25,253 nt of DNA from a virus, in the IMG/VR virus record IMGVR_UViG_3300042445_003597, positions 1-25,253 of that record; one strand, 5' to 3'. Below the pieces are notes generated by a model. That model was given only the letters and a program-made list of their open reading frames with translations. It ran no database searches and was not told the origin of the DNA. Below, piece by piece: positions 1 to 7,301 of the stretch. Position 1 is the stretch's first letter. Every line of letters starts with the position of its first letter. A program made the translations under genes and the position numbers.

Positions 1-293
1 TTGAGCCTATTCCTGTTATTTCTGTTAACGACTGGGATAACCACGCCGTACACATTGAAGTTCACAACCGTTTCCGTAAGAGCCAGTCGTTTGACTTGCT
101 ACCTCCGGAGATCAAGGCTGAGTTCCAAAAGCACATTGCTATTCACCAAAACGCTTTGCAGAATCAAATGATGCTGCAACAGATGGGCGCACAGATGCCT
201 GTACCTGAACAGGGTGCACCTTCTGACGCTCAACAACCAACTGATCAGGGAACCCCTGAACAGTCCGGAATGACAGAAGAACAGTTAGGATAA
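1..293 (+). CDS. Portal protein, C-terminal end (partial)
   Basis: The reading frame is open from base 3 and ends at TAA 291-293, so the gene starts upstream of the window. The visible tail reads DNHAVHIEVHNRFRKSQSF, then a helix with LLPPEIKAEFQKHIAIH, then a Gln/Met/Pro-rich low-complexity end. The pattern of spaced histidines followed by F-R-K-S and an E-x-x-x-x-F-x-x-H helix is what I know from the C-termini of dodecameric portal proteins of podovirus-like phages. The portal forms the DNA entry/exit ring of the capsid vertex. The position one base before a scaffold gene and just upstream of the capsid gene is the standard portal-scaffold-capsid order. The ATG-like start at 96 is really an internal TTG and is not a start. 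Confidence 0.8.
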   Translation, partial: EPIPVISVNDWDNHAVHIEVHNRFRKSQSFDLLPPEIKAEFQKHIAIHQNALQNQMMLQQMGAQMPVPEQGAPSDAQQPTDQGTPEQSGMTEEQLG

Positions 294-294
294 C

Positions 295-1176
295 ATGTCA
301 CAGGAAGAGACGAGCATCGACGGACTAGAAGTTCAAAATGATGCTCCTGAAGTACAAGAGAACGATAACGTTCTGGAACTGCCAAAGTTTGAAGAGAAGC
401 CAGAGTTTAAACCTCACCCGGCTCACGAAAAGCTTTTGGCAGAGCTGCCAGAAGCATGGCACCAAAAAGTTATTCCGTTCCTGCAGGAACAGGACAAAGC
501 TTACCAAAGTCAGCTTGAAAAGTTTTCACCATACAAAGACTTTATTGATAACGAAGTTGACCCAGCCTACTTGCAGCAAAGCGTTGAGCTAGCTAGGGCG
601 ATCTCTGAAGATCCTCTAACTATTCACGAAAACTTGACTGCTGCTCTTATGCAGCAAGGTTTGTTAAAAGCTGAAGCTGAAGCTGCTGCAGCTGATGTTA
701 TGTCTGAAGAAGGTTTCTTTGACGATGAGTCAGACTTGCCGGACGGTGTGAAGAAACAGCTTGATGCACAAAACCAGCAACTTAAAGAAATGCAAGAGTT
801 TATGCAAAGCCAACAGTTAGAGAGAGAAACTGAGGTTGAGTATGCTCGCATCGAAAACGAGTTTGCTGGTCTTCGCGACGTGTACAGTGTAACCCCACAG
901 CAAGAGACGGCAATCATTGAGTTGATGGAAGCCGGTCTTGCACGCGGAGAAGATCTATCCGTAATTGATGCAGCAAAGAAACTTGTTGCCATCACCGGTG
1001 TAGGTTTTCAGCGTCTTGGCGCAAACCAACAGTCCGCAAATGCGCCTGTAGTTTTAGGTGCCGGCAGCGGAGTCCCATTTGAGTCAGTTCAAATCCCTAA
1101 GGACGAGAAGGGCAAGAAAGAAATGCTTGCCAAACTGTTTGAACAAAACCAAAAACAGTCACCAAACTCGCTGTAA
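295..1176 (+). CDS. Capsid scaffolding protein
   Basis: A 293-aa, strongly acidic, Glu/Gln-rich protein without recognisable enzyme motifs. Residues about 120-185 are rich in Ala, Glu and Gln (runs such as KAEAEAAAADVMSEEGF and QLKEMQEFMQSQQLERETEVEYA) and look like coiled coil. The C-terminus ends in a Lys/Gln-rich helix (KKEMLAKLFEQNQKQ), as expected for the coat-binding tail of scaffolds. Size, charge and position between portal and major capsid gene point to an internal scaffold that guides procapsid assembly and then leaves. It starts two bases after the portal stop, so it is probably translated with it. Identification is from composition and gene order, not from a specific motif. Confidence 0.78.
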   Translation: MSQEETSIDGLEVQNDAPEVQENDNVLELPKFEEKPEFKPHPAHEKLLAELPEAWHQKVIPFLQEQDKAYQSQLEKFSPYKDFIDNEVDPAYLQQSVELARAISEDPLTIHENLTAALMQQGLLKAEAEAAAADVMSEEGFFDDESDLPDGVKKQLDAQNQQLKEMQEFMQSQQLERETEVEYARIENEFAGLRDVYSVTPQQETAIIELMEAGLARGEDLSVIDAAKKLVAITGVGFQRLGANQQSANAPVVLGAGSGVPFESVQIPKDEKGKKEMLAKLFEQNQKQSPNSL

Positions 1177-1187
1177 CTAAAGCTAAC

Positions 1188-1224
1188 AAAAACCCCAACA
1201 TCCAAAGTGTTGGGGTTTTTGTTT
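1188..1224 (+). terminator. Intrinsic terminator after scaffold gene
   Basis: A perfect 13-bp inverted repeat (1188-1200 AAAAACCCCAACA and 1208-1220) with a 7-nt loop TCCAAAG and a U-rich end. It separates portal/scaffold transcription from the capsid transcript. The last T of its T-run (1220) is also the first base of the parS site. Confidence 0.9.
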
Positions 1225-1235
1225 CACGTGAAACA
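1220..1235. promoter_or_regulatory. parS centromere-like site (ParB-binding), perfect consensus
   Basis: The bases are TGTTTCACGTGAAACA, a perfect 16-bp palindrome identical to the consensus parS bound by chromosomal ParB (Spo0J) proteins across bacteria, including actinobacteria. It is non-coding, directly abuts the scaffold terminator on its left, and sits just upstream of the predicted capsid promoter on its right. No parA or parB gene is present in this window, so the natural reader would be the host ParB or a ParB encoded elsewhere in the phage. I found no second full copy in the window. Confidence 0.85.
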
Positions 1236-1253
1236 TATGATACGCTAGAAGTG
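1236..1253 (+). promoter_or_regulatory. Predicted capsid promoter -10 region
   Basis: TATGAT (1236-1241) and the overlapping alternative TACGCT (1241-1246, followed by AGAA as in other promoters here) are good -10 candidates immediately downstream of parS. Transcription would start at about 1248-1253, giving a roughly 100-nt leader before the strong ribosome site of the capsid gene. The -35 is weak (GGGTTT or TTGTTT, depending on which -10 is used), and parS occupies the spacer. A promoter is expected here because the upstream transcript is terminated at 1188-1224. Confidence 0.5.
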
Positions 1254-1350
1254 TCTAAGTACAGCTTTTAACGAAGTCAGGGCATCAGACGTAGTGCGCT
1301 CGCACATTTATCTATTTATTCACTCAACTATCCCTTAGGAGGGAAAACAC

Positions 1351-2583
1351 ATGGCTGGACAGTCCATACTGACCTTTGCATCTGATGCAATCAAGCTAGT
1401 GTACGGTGACCTTCACGAGCAGCTGCGCGACAAGAACCCTGCGCTGCAACTCATTGAAGCATCATCCGCACACATCACCCGTAACGGTAAAGAAGTAATC
1501 TTCGACACCCACATCGGACGCAACCAAGGTATTGGTGCTCGCGGAGTTCGCGAAGTACTACCTACCGCTGGTGCACAGAAGTACAAGCAAGCTCACCTAT
1601 ACCTAACGAACCTATACGGTTCGATCGAGGTTGACGGTCAGCTATTCGAACAAGCTGCTGAAGACTACCAAGCCTTCATCAACGTTGTTGACAACGAAAT
1701 CCGTGGTCTAAAGAAGGACCTTGCTAAGGACCTAAACCGTCAGGTTTACGGCGACGGATCTGGAAAGCTAGCTGTTGTTTCAGCTCAGCCTTCATCTTCA
1801 ACTCTTACCGTTGACTCAGTTAACTGGCTAGAAGAAGGTATGATCGTTGACATTGTTGACCCTACCACTGGTGTTAAGCAACAGTCAGGTGCAGCAAGCT
1901 CGATTGAAATCACAGCAATTAACGAAACCACCAACGTAATCACGGTGACCGGTACCCTTGGTACCTTCAGCACCAACATTAGCGCTGGCGACATTCTAGT
2001 TCGTTCTTCCAACGGAGTAAACTCCTTCGGCAAGGAATGGACCGGTCTAGGTGCTATCGTTAGCGCTACCAGCGAGTTGCACGGCATCAACCCAGCATCA
2101 TACCCGATCTGGAAGTCAACCGTTGAAACTCTCGGAACTCCGGGAACCTCAACCGGTACCCTAACCGAGCTTGCTCTTATCAACCTAGTACAAAAGGTTG
2201 ACAAGAAGGGTGGCGACGTGGACGTAATGCTAGCATCTCCGGGCGTATTCAACGCTTACTGGGATCTACTACAAGGTCTACGCCAGTTCACCAACGGTGC
2301 AACCCTTGAAGGTGGACAGCGAGCATTCTCGTTCGACGCCGTAGGTAAGCCAATCAAGTTCGTTTCGGACTACGCTGCACCTAAGGGTACAGTCTACGCT
2401 CTATCGAGCAAGGAAATCGTAGTTAACCGTAAGAAGGACTGGTCTTGGATGGACCGCGATGGTTCGATGTGGTCACGTCTTGCAGACACCGACGCATACG
2501 AAGCTCGTATCTTCCAGTACAGCCAGCTTGGTACGTACCGTCGTAACGCTCACGCTGTTCTATCGAACATCACTGAGAAGTAA
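1351..2583 (+). CDS. Major capsid protein (HK97-fold-like)
   Basis: 410 aa, preceded by an excellent ribosome site (AGGAGGG 1337-1343, 7 nt from ATG). The N-terminal half carries motifs I associate with podovirus capsid proteins: LREKNPAL-like DKNPALQLIE, RNGKEVIFDTHIGRNQG, a P-domain/spine helix near residues 110-140 (VDNEIRGLKKDLAKDLNRQVYGDGSG), and a late GLRQFTNGATLEGGQ segment. Residues about 150-210 form a Thr/Val-rich beta insertion that may be an accessory I-domain. It builds the icosahedral shell. Leucine is encoded mostly by CTA with some CTT and very little CTG, and most choices are uniform (GTT, AAC, TAC, AAG), consistent with the most highly expressed gene of the phage. It is flanked by terminators on both sides. 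Confidence 0.88.
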   Translation: MAGQSILTFASDAIKLVYGDLHEQLRDKNPALQLIEASSAHITRNGKEVIFDTHIGRNQGIGARGVREVLPTAGAQKYKQAHLYLTNLYGSIEVDGQLFEQAAEDYQAFINVVDNEIRGLKKDLAKDLNRQVYGDGSGKLAVVSAQPSSSTLTVDSVNWLEEGMIVDIVDPTTGVKQQSGAASSIEITAINETTNVITVTGTLGTFSTNISAGDILVRSSNGVNSFGKEWTGLGAIVSATSELHGINPASYPIWKSTVETLGTPGTSTGTLTELALINLVQKVDKKGGDVDVMLASPGVFNAYWDLLQGLRQFTNGATLEGGQRAFSFDAVGKPIKFVSDYAAPKGTVYALSSKEIVVNRKKDWSWMDRDGSMWSRLADTDAYEARIFQYSQLGTYRRNAHAVLSNITEK

Positions 2584-2592
2584 CAACTAAAG

Positions 2593-2633
2593 AAACCCGG
2601 AGTCAGGTCCCGTCTCGCCTGACTCCGGGTTTT
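2593..2633 (+). terminator. Intrinsic terminator after capsid gene
   Basis: A perfect 15-bp inverted repeat (2593-2607 and 2618-2632, core ACCCGGAGTCAGG) with a 10-nt loop and a short T-run. With the terminator at 1188-1224 it isolates the capsid gene as its own transcription unit, which would allow high capsid expression. Confidence 0.92.
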
Positions 2634-2644
2634 CTAATATCCGG

Positions 2645-2656
2645 TACAATAGAAAC
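2645..2656 (+). promoter_or_regulatory. Predicted leaderless promoter for connector operon
   Basis: TACAAT (2645-2650) lies exactly 6 nt before the ATG at 2657 and there is no Shine-Dalgarno sequence between them. In actinobacteria a TANNNT -10 box at this distance is the hallmark of leaderless transcripts that begin at the A of ATG. The position right after the capsid terminator supports a new promoter here. Confidence 0.65.
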
Positions 2657-3082
2657 ATGGCAGACTACATAACTTTCGACCGCATCGACGGCTTATACCA
2701 CGAATACCAGCGCAGAGTCGCTGCAGTAATTCGCGACCTCTACCCAAACGTTCGACTACTACGCCTCGAACCGGGACACCCCAGTTTCAACCCAGAGCGA
2801 CCATACGCCCTAGTTGACGAACCAAACTTAGCCGTACCATACGTGATCCGTACATTAGCTGAATCAGAAATTGATGCACGACTAATCGCATGGCTAGTAG
2901 ATAACGACACACACAAAGCCGGATCAAAAGCAAACAGCTTATTTATCCTCGAAATGGCTGAGAAAGCTCTAAACCAAAAACGTGAGTTAGAATATTTAGA
3001 GGAGAAAAAAGACATGATGAAGTCAGTCATGAAGTCCAAGAAACATGAATACCGTCACGACGGAAAGGTTTTGCGTAAATAA
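2657..3082 (+). CDS. Conserved small head-tail region protein, function unknown
   Basis: 141 aa, probably the first, leaderless gene of the connector operon. The middle reads VRLLRLEPGHPSFNPERPYALVDEPN, followed by a helical region and a very basic Lys-rich C-terminus (KSVMKSKKHEYRHDGKVLRK). No enzyme motif is seen. Its slot between capsid and tail adaptor is where podovirus-like phages put small head-completion or minor virion proteins, so a structural role is likely but unproven. Its stop codon overlaps the next start by one base (TAATG), so the two are translationally coupled. Confidence 0.6.
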   Translation: MADYITFDRIDGLYHEYQRRVAAVIRDLYPNVRLLRLEPGHPSFNPERPYALVDEPNLAVPYVIRTLAESEIDARLIAWLVDNDTHKAGSKANSLFILEMAEKALNQKRELEYLEEKKDMMKSVMKSKKHEYRHDGKVLRK

Positions 3083-3753
3083 TGCCAGCAGAAATTTTCA
3101 CTAAAACATCTAAAGATGTTGCAGATCGTGTGCGCGCAATTTTTGGTGACACCTCTGGTGCACAAATCGACGACGAAACACTCCTACGTTGGATCAACGA
3201 TGGTCAACAAGAAATTGTTAACAACAACGCAATCCTAAAAGACACCAAAATAACAAGCGTTATCGCCGGGGTAGAGGAATACAGTTTCCCAACAGACCGC
3301 GTACAGTACATTGAAGCGATCTATGTTAACGGTCGACCAGTCAAAAACATGTCGCCACAAGAATACCGTGAATACATCCTCACCCAAGACCCATCAAAGT
3401 CTGCTGTAGCTGACGTCCCAGAAGTCTGGTACGAACGAGCCGGAGTAATCACGTTCTACCCAACCCCAAACAAAGACTACAATGATGGTCTAAAACTAGA
3501 ATACGTAAAAATGCCGGTAGCCGTAGCCTCTATTGCAGCTGACCGCATCCTAAGCATCCCAGACCGTTACCTAAACGAACTCGTCAACTACTGCACCGTA
3601 CAAGCGTTAGAGTTAGACGAAAACTATGCAGCAGCAGAGTACAAGAGTAAACAATTCCGAGACGGACTGAACAGATTGAGCCAAAAGGAGAACGTGTCAC
3701 AGATCGATCTCTACGTGCAGATCATGCCAGATCCGGACGATTACCGTGTCTGA
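3082..3753 (+). CDS. Tail adaptor / head-to-tail connector (P22 gp4 / SU10 adaptor-like)
   Basis: 223 aa. The N-terminal helical region (VADRVRAIFGDTSGAQIDDETLLRWINDGQQEIVNNN) has the D-D-x-x-L-x-x-W-I-N-D-G-Q-x-E-I pattern typical of the alpha-helical adaptor proteins that dock under the portal. It is followed by a beta sandwich segment (YSFPTDRVQYIEAIYVNG, then EVWYERAGVITFYPTP) and a final long helix (YLNELVNYCTVQALELDENYAAAEYKSKQF). The same architecture is known in adaptors of P22-like and SU10-like podoviruses. The gene overlaps its neighbours by one base upstream and by eight bases downstream, consistent with fixed stoichiometry with the nozzle protein. Confidence 0.72.
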   Translation: MPAEIFTKTSKDVADRVRAIFGDTSGAQIDDETLLRWINDGQQEIVNNNAILKDTKITSVIAGVEEYSFPTDRVQYIEAIYVNGRPVKNMSPQEYREYILTQDPSKSAVADVPEVWYERAGVITFYPTPNKDYNDGLKLEYVKMPVAVASIAADRILSIPDRYLNELVNYCTVQALELDENYAAAEYKSKQFRDGLNRLSQKENVSQIDLYVQIMPDPDDYRV

Positions 3754-5317
3754 CCTATTACGACAACGTTCAGCAACACTTAAAGACTTTTCCGGTGGTT
3801 TAAATAACTACTGGGACCCGTCATCCATTGCAGAAAACGAAGTCTCATACCTGATCAACATGGAGTTTTCACCAAACGGTGCCCTAGTCTCCAGACCAGC
3901 AATCAGCGAAACAACACTGCCACAAATCCCAGCAAGCGGTACACCACTATACATTGATATCCTCGGATACTTCACCCCGTCGGGTGGTGACCGTTACATA
4001 ATTGCTACAGCTGGCACCAAAACTTACCGACTAAACCTTGACGCCGTAACCCCAGCATGGACTGAACTATGGGCTTCAAAAGCAACCGGTTACGTCCAAT
4101 ACGACAACAAAGTTATTCTTTGCAAAGCAACAACCGGTGGCGCAAGATGGGCTGTCGGAGACGCTAGCGTAACCGCTATCACAACCATGCCCGCGCTTGA
4201 CGGTTTAGTTGTATACCAGTCACGTTTCTTCGGTTGGGGTGTAAGAGGAACAGCCACCGACACCAAAGTGTATTACAGCGACCTAACCACAATCACCACA
4301 CCATTAGGTGTGTACGACTGGAACGTAGACTCTGTAATTAACGTAGGGTTAGGTGACGGTCAATCAATCTCTGGCATCCTAATCGACTACAGTAAGATCT
4401 TTATCTTCAAATCAGCATCAACTTACGCTTTCTCATTCAGCGAACTACCTGAAGAGGGAACACTGTCGCTGATCCAACAAGGTATTGGGGCAGAAAACAA
4501 AAACTGTATTGCCAACTACCAAAACGGTTATGTTGTATTACATGATCAGATCGTTTACCGGTTTCAAAACGGACAGTTTAGCCCGCTAAATGCACAACGA
4601 GTAAACTTTAAACCATTCAACAGCGCTTACCAAAAAGACTTCACCGTGTCAGTGTTTGGTGACCGTGCAATCATCTGGTTCAGCGGATCAATCTATGCTT
4701 TAAACTTGCTTACCGGAACTTGGGCGCAATGGGAATCAACCACAGAAATCGCTCACATTTTCCAAACACCACAAAAATCTTCAACCATTAAACAACACGA
4801 AACAGCGTATGCAATCACAGGGTCAAACACAACCAGTAAATGGAAACTTTACCAAATGGACAATTCACCCGTAACAACTAACGCTGCAGAAGTGTTTACG
4901 TGTAAGCTCCGCACCAGAATTTACGACTTTGACACTCCTGCAGAATGGAAACGTTTATATTGGTGGGCTGCTGATGTTGCAGCAGACGGTGTTATTACAG
5001 CAACTGTTACCGCAATCGCAGCTTCTTCAAACGTTCGTTCATGGGATCAGATCTCAACAAGCACTTGGGATGTTCTTTCAACCCTTACGTGGGATAAGTT
5101 GCTTTCCGAGGACCCTTATGTCACTACAGAACGCACTATTGATGAAGGTGCTCCGCAACGTGCTTTACTCAAACTTGAACACAGTATTCGCTTTAGACGC
5201 GCATATTTTGAGGTATACTTTAGTTGTGATGGTACAGCCGAGACGTCCCCAGCACAAATTTTCAGTATCACACCAATGATTGGTGTGAAAGCTAAGTTAA
5301 CTAAGGGCGTAGCATAA
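3746..5317 (+). CDS. Tail nozzle / stabilisation-type beta-propeller protein
   Basis: 523 aa from a GTG start that overlaps the end of the adaptor gene. The N-terminus LKDFSGGLNNYWDPSSIAENEVSYLINM followed by G-A-L-V-S-R-P is the typical opening of podovirus tail nozzle or tail-tube-B-like proteins (D-F-S-G-G-L-N ... N-E-x-x-x-L-x-N ... G-x-L-x-x-R). The rest is beta-rich with repeated Trp/Tyr strands, consistent with a propeller. It would close the short tail below the adaptor and act as the DNA gate. From about base 4900 (last 130-145 residues) third-base use changes from A/C-rich to T/G-rich, suggesting a recombinant C-terminus. Confidence 0.68.
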   Translation: MSDLLRQRSATLKDFSGGLNNYWDPSSIAENEVSYLINMEFSPNGALVSRPAISETTLPQIPASGTPLYIDILGYFTPSGGDRYIIATAGTKTYRLNLDAVTPAWTELWASKATGYVQYDNKVILCKATTGGARWAVGDASVTAITTMPALDGLVVYQSRFFGWGVRGTATDTKVYYSDLTTITTPLGVYDWNVDSVINVGLGDGQSISGILIDYSKIFIFKSASTYAFSFSELPEEGTLSLIQQGIGAENKNCIANYQNGYVVLHDQIVYRFQNGQFSPLNAQRVNFKPFNSAYQKDFTVSVFGDRAIIWFSGSIYALNLLTGTWAQWESTTEIAHIFQTPQKSSTIKQHETAYAITGSNTTSKWKLYQMDNSPVTTNAAEVFTCKLRTRIYDFDTPAEWKRLYWWAADVAADGVITATVTAIAASSNVRSWDQISTSTWDVLSTLTWDKLLSEDPYVTTERTIDEGAPQRALLKLEHSIRFRRAYFEVYFSCDGTAETSPAQIFSITPMIGVKAKLTKGVA

Positions 5318-5535
5318 TGGCAAGTTATGGAGCACCAAGCTTCAATGAGTTTGCTGCCGGAGCGAAAGTTTACGGTGGTGGGCGAATGAACCCTACCATG
5401 GGTCCAGTTGATAAAACTGGTTACGCTGAGCGTGACCGTAAACGTAAAGTTCGTCGTAACGCTTTGCTTGCACGTCTAAAAGCTAAGCAAAAAGGTGCTT
5501 ATGCTAGCTCTAATGCGTTAAAGGGTGGCATGTAA
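5317..5535 (+). CDS. Small basic virion-region protein, unknown
   Basis: 72 aa, start overlapping the previous stop (TAATGG). Gly-rich N-terminal half and a strongly basic stretch (ERDRKRKVRRNALLARLKAKQKG). No known motif. Its place between nozzle and internal virion genes, and its charge, fit a small DNA-associated or internal head protein, but that is a guess. Third-position base use is T/G-rich, unlike the genes before 4.9 kb. Confidence 0.6.
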   Translation: MASYGAPSFNEFAAGAKVYGGGRMNPTMGPVDKTGYAERDRKRKVRRNALLARLKAKQKGAYASSNALKGGM

Positions 5536-6050
5536 TGGCTAAACCTAACACAAATCCTACCGATGTTGAACTTCAAAACACTGGAGTTTACCGTGACGCT
5601 CTTGCCCCTTACCGTTCAGATTTTCGTTCAAACCAAAACGCTGAACTACAACGCATCAACGAACTTAACCAAAACATTTATGGTCAAAGCGGTCAGTTAG
5701 AAAACTTTAACGCTTCAGCTAGTGACGCTTTGCGTCGGTTAGCAGCCCAATATGCTATGCGCGGTATGTTGCAAAGCGGTGGTTACGGTGGTATGGAACG
5801 TGGTGCTGCTGTTCAAACACAGAAGCAACAAGCCGGTCAACGTAAGCAGATCGAACAACCTTACATGAGTGCCACTAATGCTGAACGTTTAGGTCAGTTT
5901 GGTTTGAACCAAGTTGGTACTGACCCTAATGCTCTTGTAGGTATGCAACAAGACTTTGACTGGTTGACAACTAACGCAGGTCAAGCAGCTCGTGCACGCG
6001 CACTTGCTGAAGCACGTAACTCGTGGCTAACCGGAAGGGTAACAGTCTAA
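5535..6050 (+). CDS. Putative internal virion protein, Gln/Ala-rich
   Basis: 171 aa with TAATG overlap at both ends. Asn/Gln/Ala-rich and predicted largely helical (ELQRINELNQNIYGQSGQLENF, ASDALRRLAAQYAMRGMLQSGG). The segment AAQYAMRGMLQSGGYG is reminiscent of the R-G-x-x-x-S-G motifs in phage proteins that sit next to the giant ejected proteins, but I cannot assign a family. Probably virion-associated, by context. Confidence 0.58.
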   Translation: MAKPNTNPTDVELQNTGVYRDALAPYRSDFRSNQNAELQRINELNQNIYGQSGQLENFNASASDALRRLAAQYAMRGMLQSGGYGGMERGAAVQTQKQQAGQRKQIEQPYMSATNAERLGQFGLNQVGTDPNALVGMQQDFDWLTTNAGQAARARALAEARNSWLTGRVTV

Positions 6051-7270
6051 TGGATCCAGAAGACGAATTTGCAATCTTAAACCCAGTAAAATACGGTGTT
6101 GGTCCTTGGTGGAACAGCCTATTTAACGCTGGCGGAAAAGCTGTAGCTAACATTTTTGACCCAGCTGCCACTGGGCGCCCATCAAATTACTACGGCATGA
6201 CCACTTCGCCAATGAAAGACCCAACCCGAGCTGGTAACAACAAAGACTACGAACGTCCGACTATTCCGGGCGTAGACCCAATCCTGCCCCCTTCCACTGG
6301 CGAAAACATGCAAAGCGACGCATACCTGAACATGCTGTACGGTCTGCTAAAGCAAAGCCAAGGTGGAGGCAGTTACGGATCAGCGCTAAGCTCAATCGGA
6401 AACGAACGTAAAGGCGTTAACAAGCGTTACAAAGAAAATCAAGCGGACATAAAAAATATGTTTGGCAACCTTACCACTATGCGTCGAGGTGACATAGCCG
6501 GAGTAAGTTCTCTAGCAGAAACCGGTCGTGCAAAAAGTGCAGAACAAACTGCTGCACAAGCGACACAAACCCGTGACGCTGAAGCACAACGCCTAGCAGC
6601 AGCAAACCAAGCACGAGCTGCACTAGGTTTAGGTGACATTGCTGGAGCTGCAGCCGGTGGCGACCTAGCAACACAAGCAGCTGAAGCAGGTTTAGCTGAC
6701 CAAGGCTCACTAGCCCAGATCGGTCGAACCGCTAGCGAAGTAAACCAAAACATTACTGAGCAAGCAATCAACGACGAAATCGCCCGTTACTCAACCGACC
6801 AAAACCTTGCACTGCAAGAACTCGGTCGCAGCAGAACCGGCGCACTAAGCGACATTTCTGGGCGTGAACAACAAATCCTCATGCAGCAAGCTGCAGCACA
6901 ACAAGCTGCACAACAAGCAAACACACAACTACAGTTGCAAATTGCTGGACTTGTCAACGAATACGAAGCTGGAAAACTACAAGCAAACACCCCAACCGGT
7001 GTGCTAGGTAAATGGCTATCTGAATACGGTGGCAACGACCCTGCAGCTGGAGCAGCAGCATCAACCGCTTCCGCTTCATTCTGGAACTGGATTCAAAGCG
7101 CAGACAACCTTATGGGCAAAGATGGTAAGCCTATGGACGCCATTAATGCTGTAAGCGCTTTTGCAAAATATGACCCAGAAACTGCAAAGCTAATTCAAGG
7201 AAACCCATCATTGAACTTCTTGCTCACCGGAATCTGGAACAGCGCCCTTACTAAGCCTGCAACTAAGTAA
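6050..7270 (+). CDS. Putative internal/ejected virion protein, coiled-coil rich
   Basis: 406 aa from ATG 6050, which overlaps the previous TAA by one base and has GGAAGGG at 6033-6039 as ribosome site; an in-frame GTG at 6023 is less likely. The middle (about residues 130-310) is Ala/Gln-rich coiled coil (for example QQAAAQQAAQQANTQLQLQIAGL). The segment RGDIAGVSSLAETGRAKSAEQ resembles the low-complexity helices of internal virion proteins that are ejected with DNA. It ends 31 bases before the first giant gene. The assignment is from composition and position. Confidence 0.6.
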   Translation: MDPEDEFAILNPVKYGVGPWWNSLFNAGGKAVANIFDPAATGRPSNYYGMTTSPMKDPTRAGNNKDYERPTIPGVDPILPPSTGENMQSDAYLNMLYGLLKQSQGGGSYGSALSSIGNERKGVNKRYKENQADIKNMFGNLTTMRRGDIAGVSSLAETGRAKSAEQTAAQATQTRDAEAQRLAAANQARAALGLGDIAGAAAGGDLATQAAEAGLADQGSLAQIGRTASEVNQNITEQAINDEIARYSTDQNLALQELGRSRTGALSDISGREQQILMQQAAAQQAAQQANTQLQLQIAGLVNEYEAGKLQANTPTGVLGKWLSEYGGNDPAAGAAASTASASFWNWIQSADNLMGKDGKPMDAINAVSAFAKYDPETAKLIQGNPSLNFLLTGIWNSALTKPATK

Positions 7271-7283
7271 CTTACAGTCTTTT

Positions 7284-7301
7284 ATACGCTAAACTAGACG
7301 T
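7284..7301 (+). promoter_or_regulatory. Predicted leaderless promoter for the giant-protein operon
   Basis: TAAACT (7290-7295) ends 6 nt before the ATG at 7302, the same geometry as at 2645-2656. An overlapping TACGCT (7284-7289) matches the capsid promoter box at 1241-1246. The 31-bp gap carries no Shine-Dalgarno sequence before ATG 7302, supporting a leaderless start. Confidence 0.5.
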
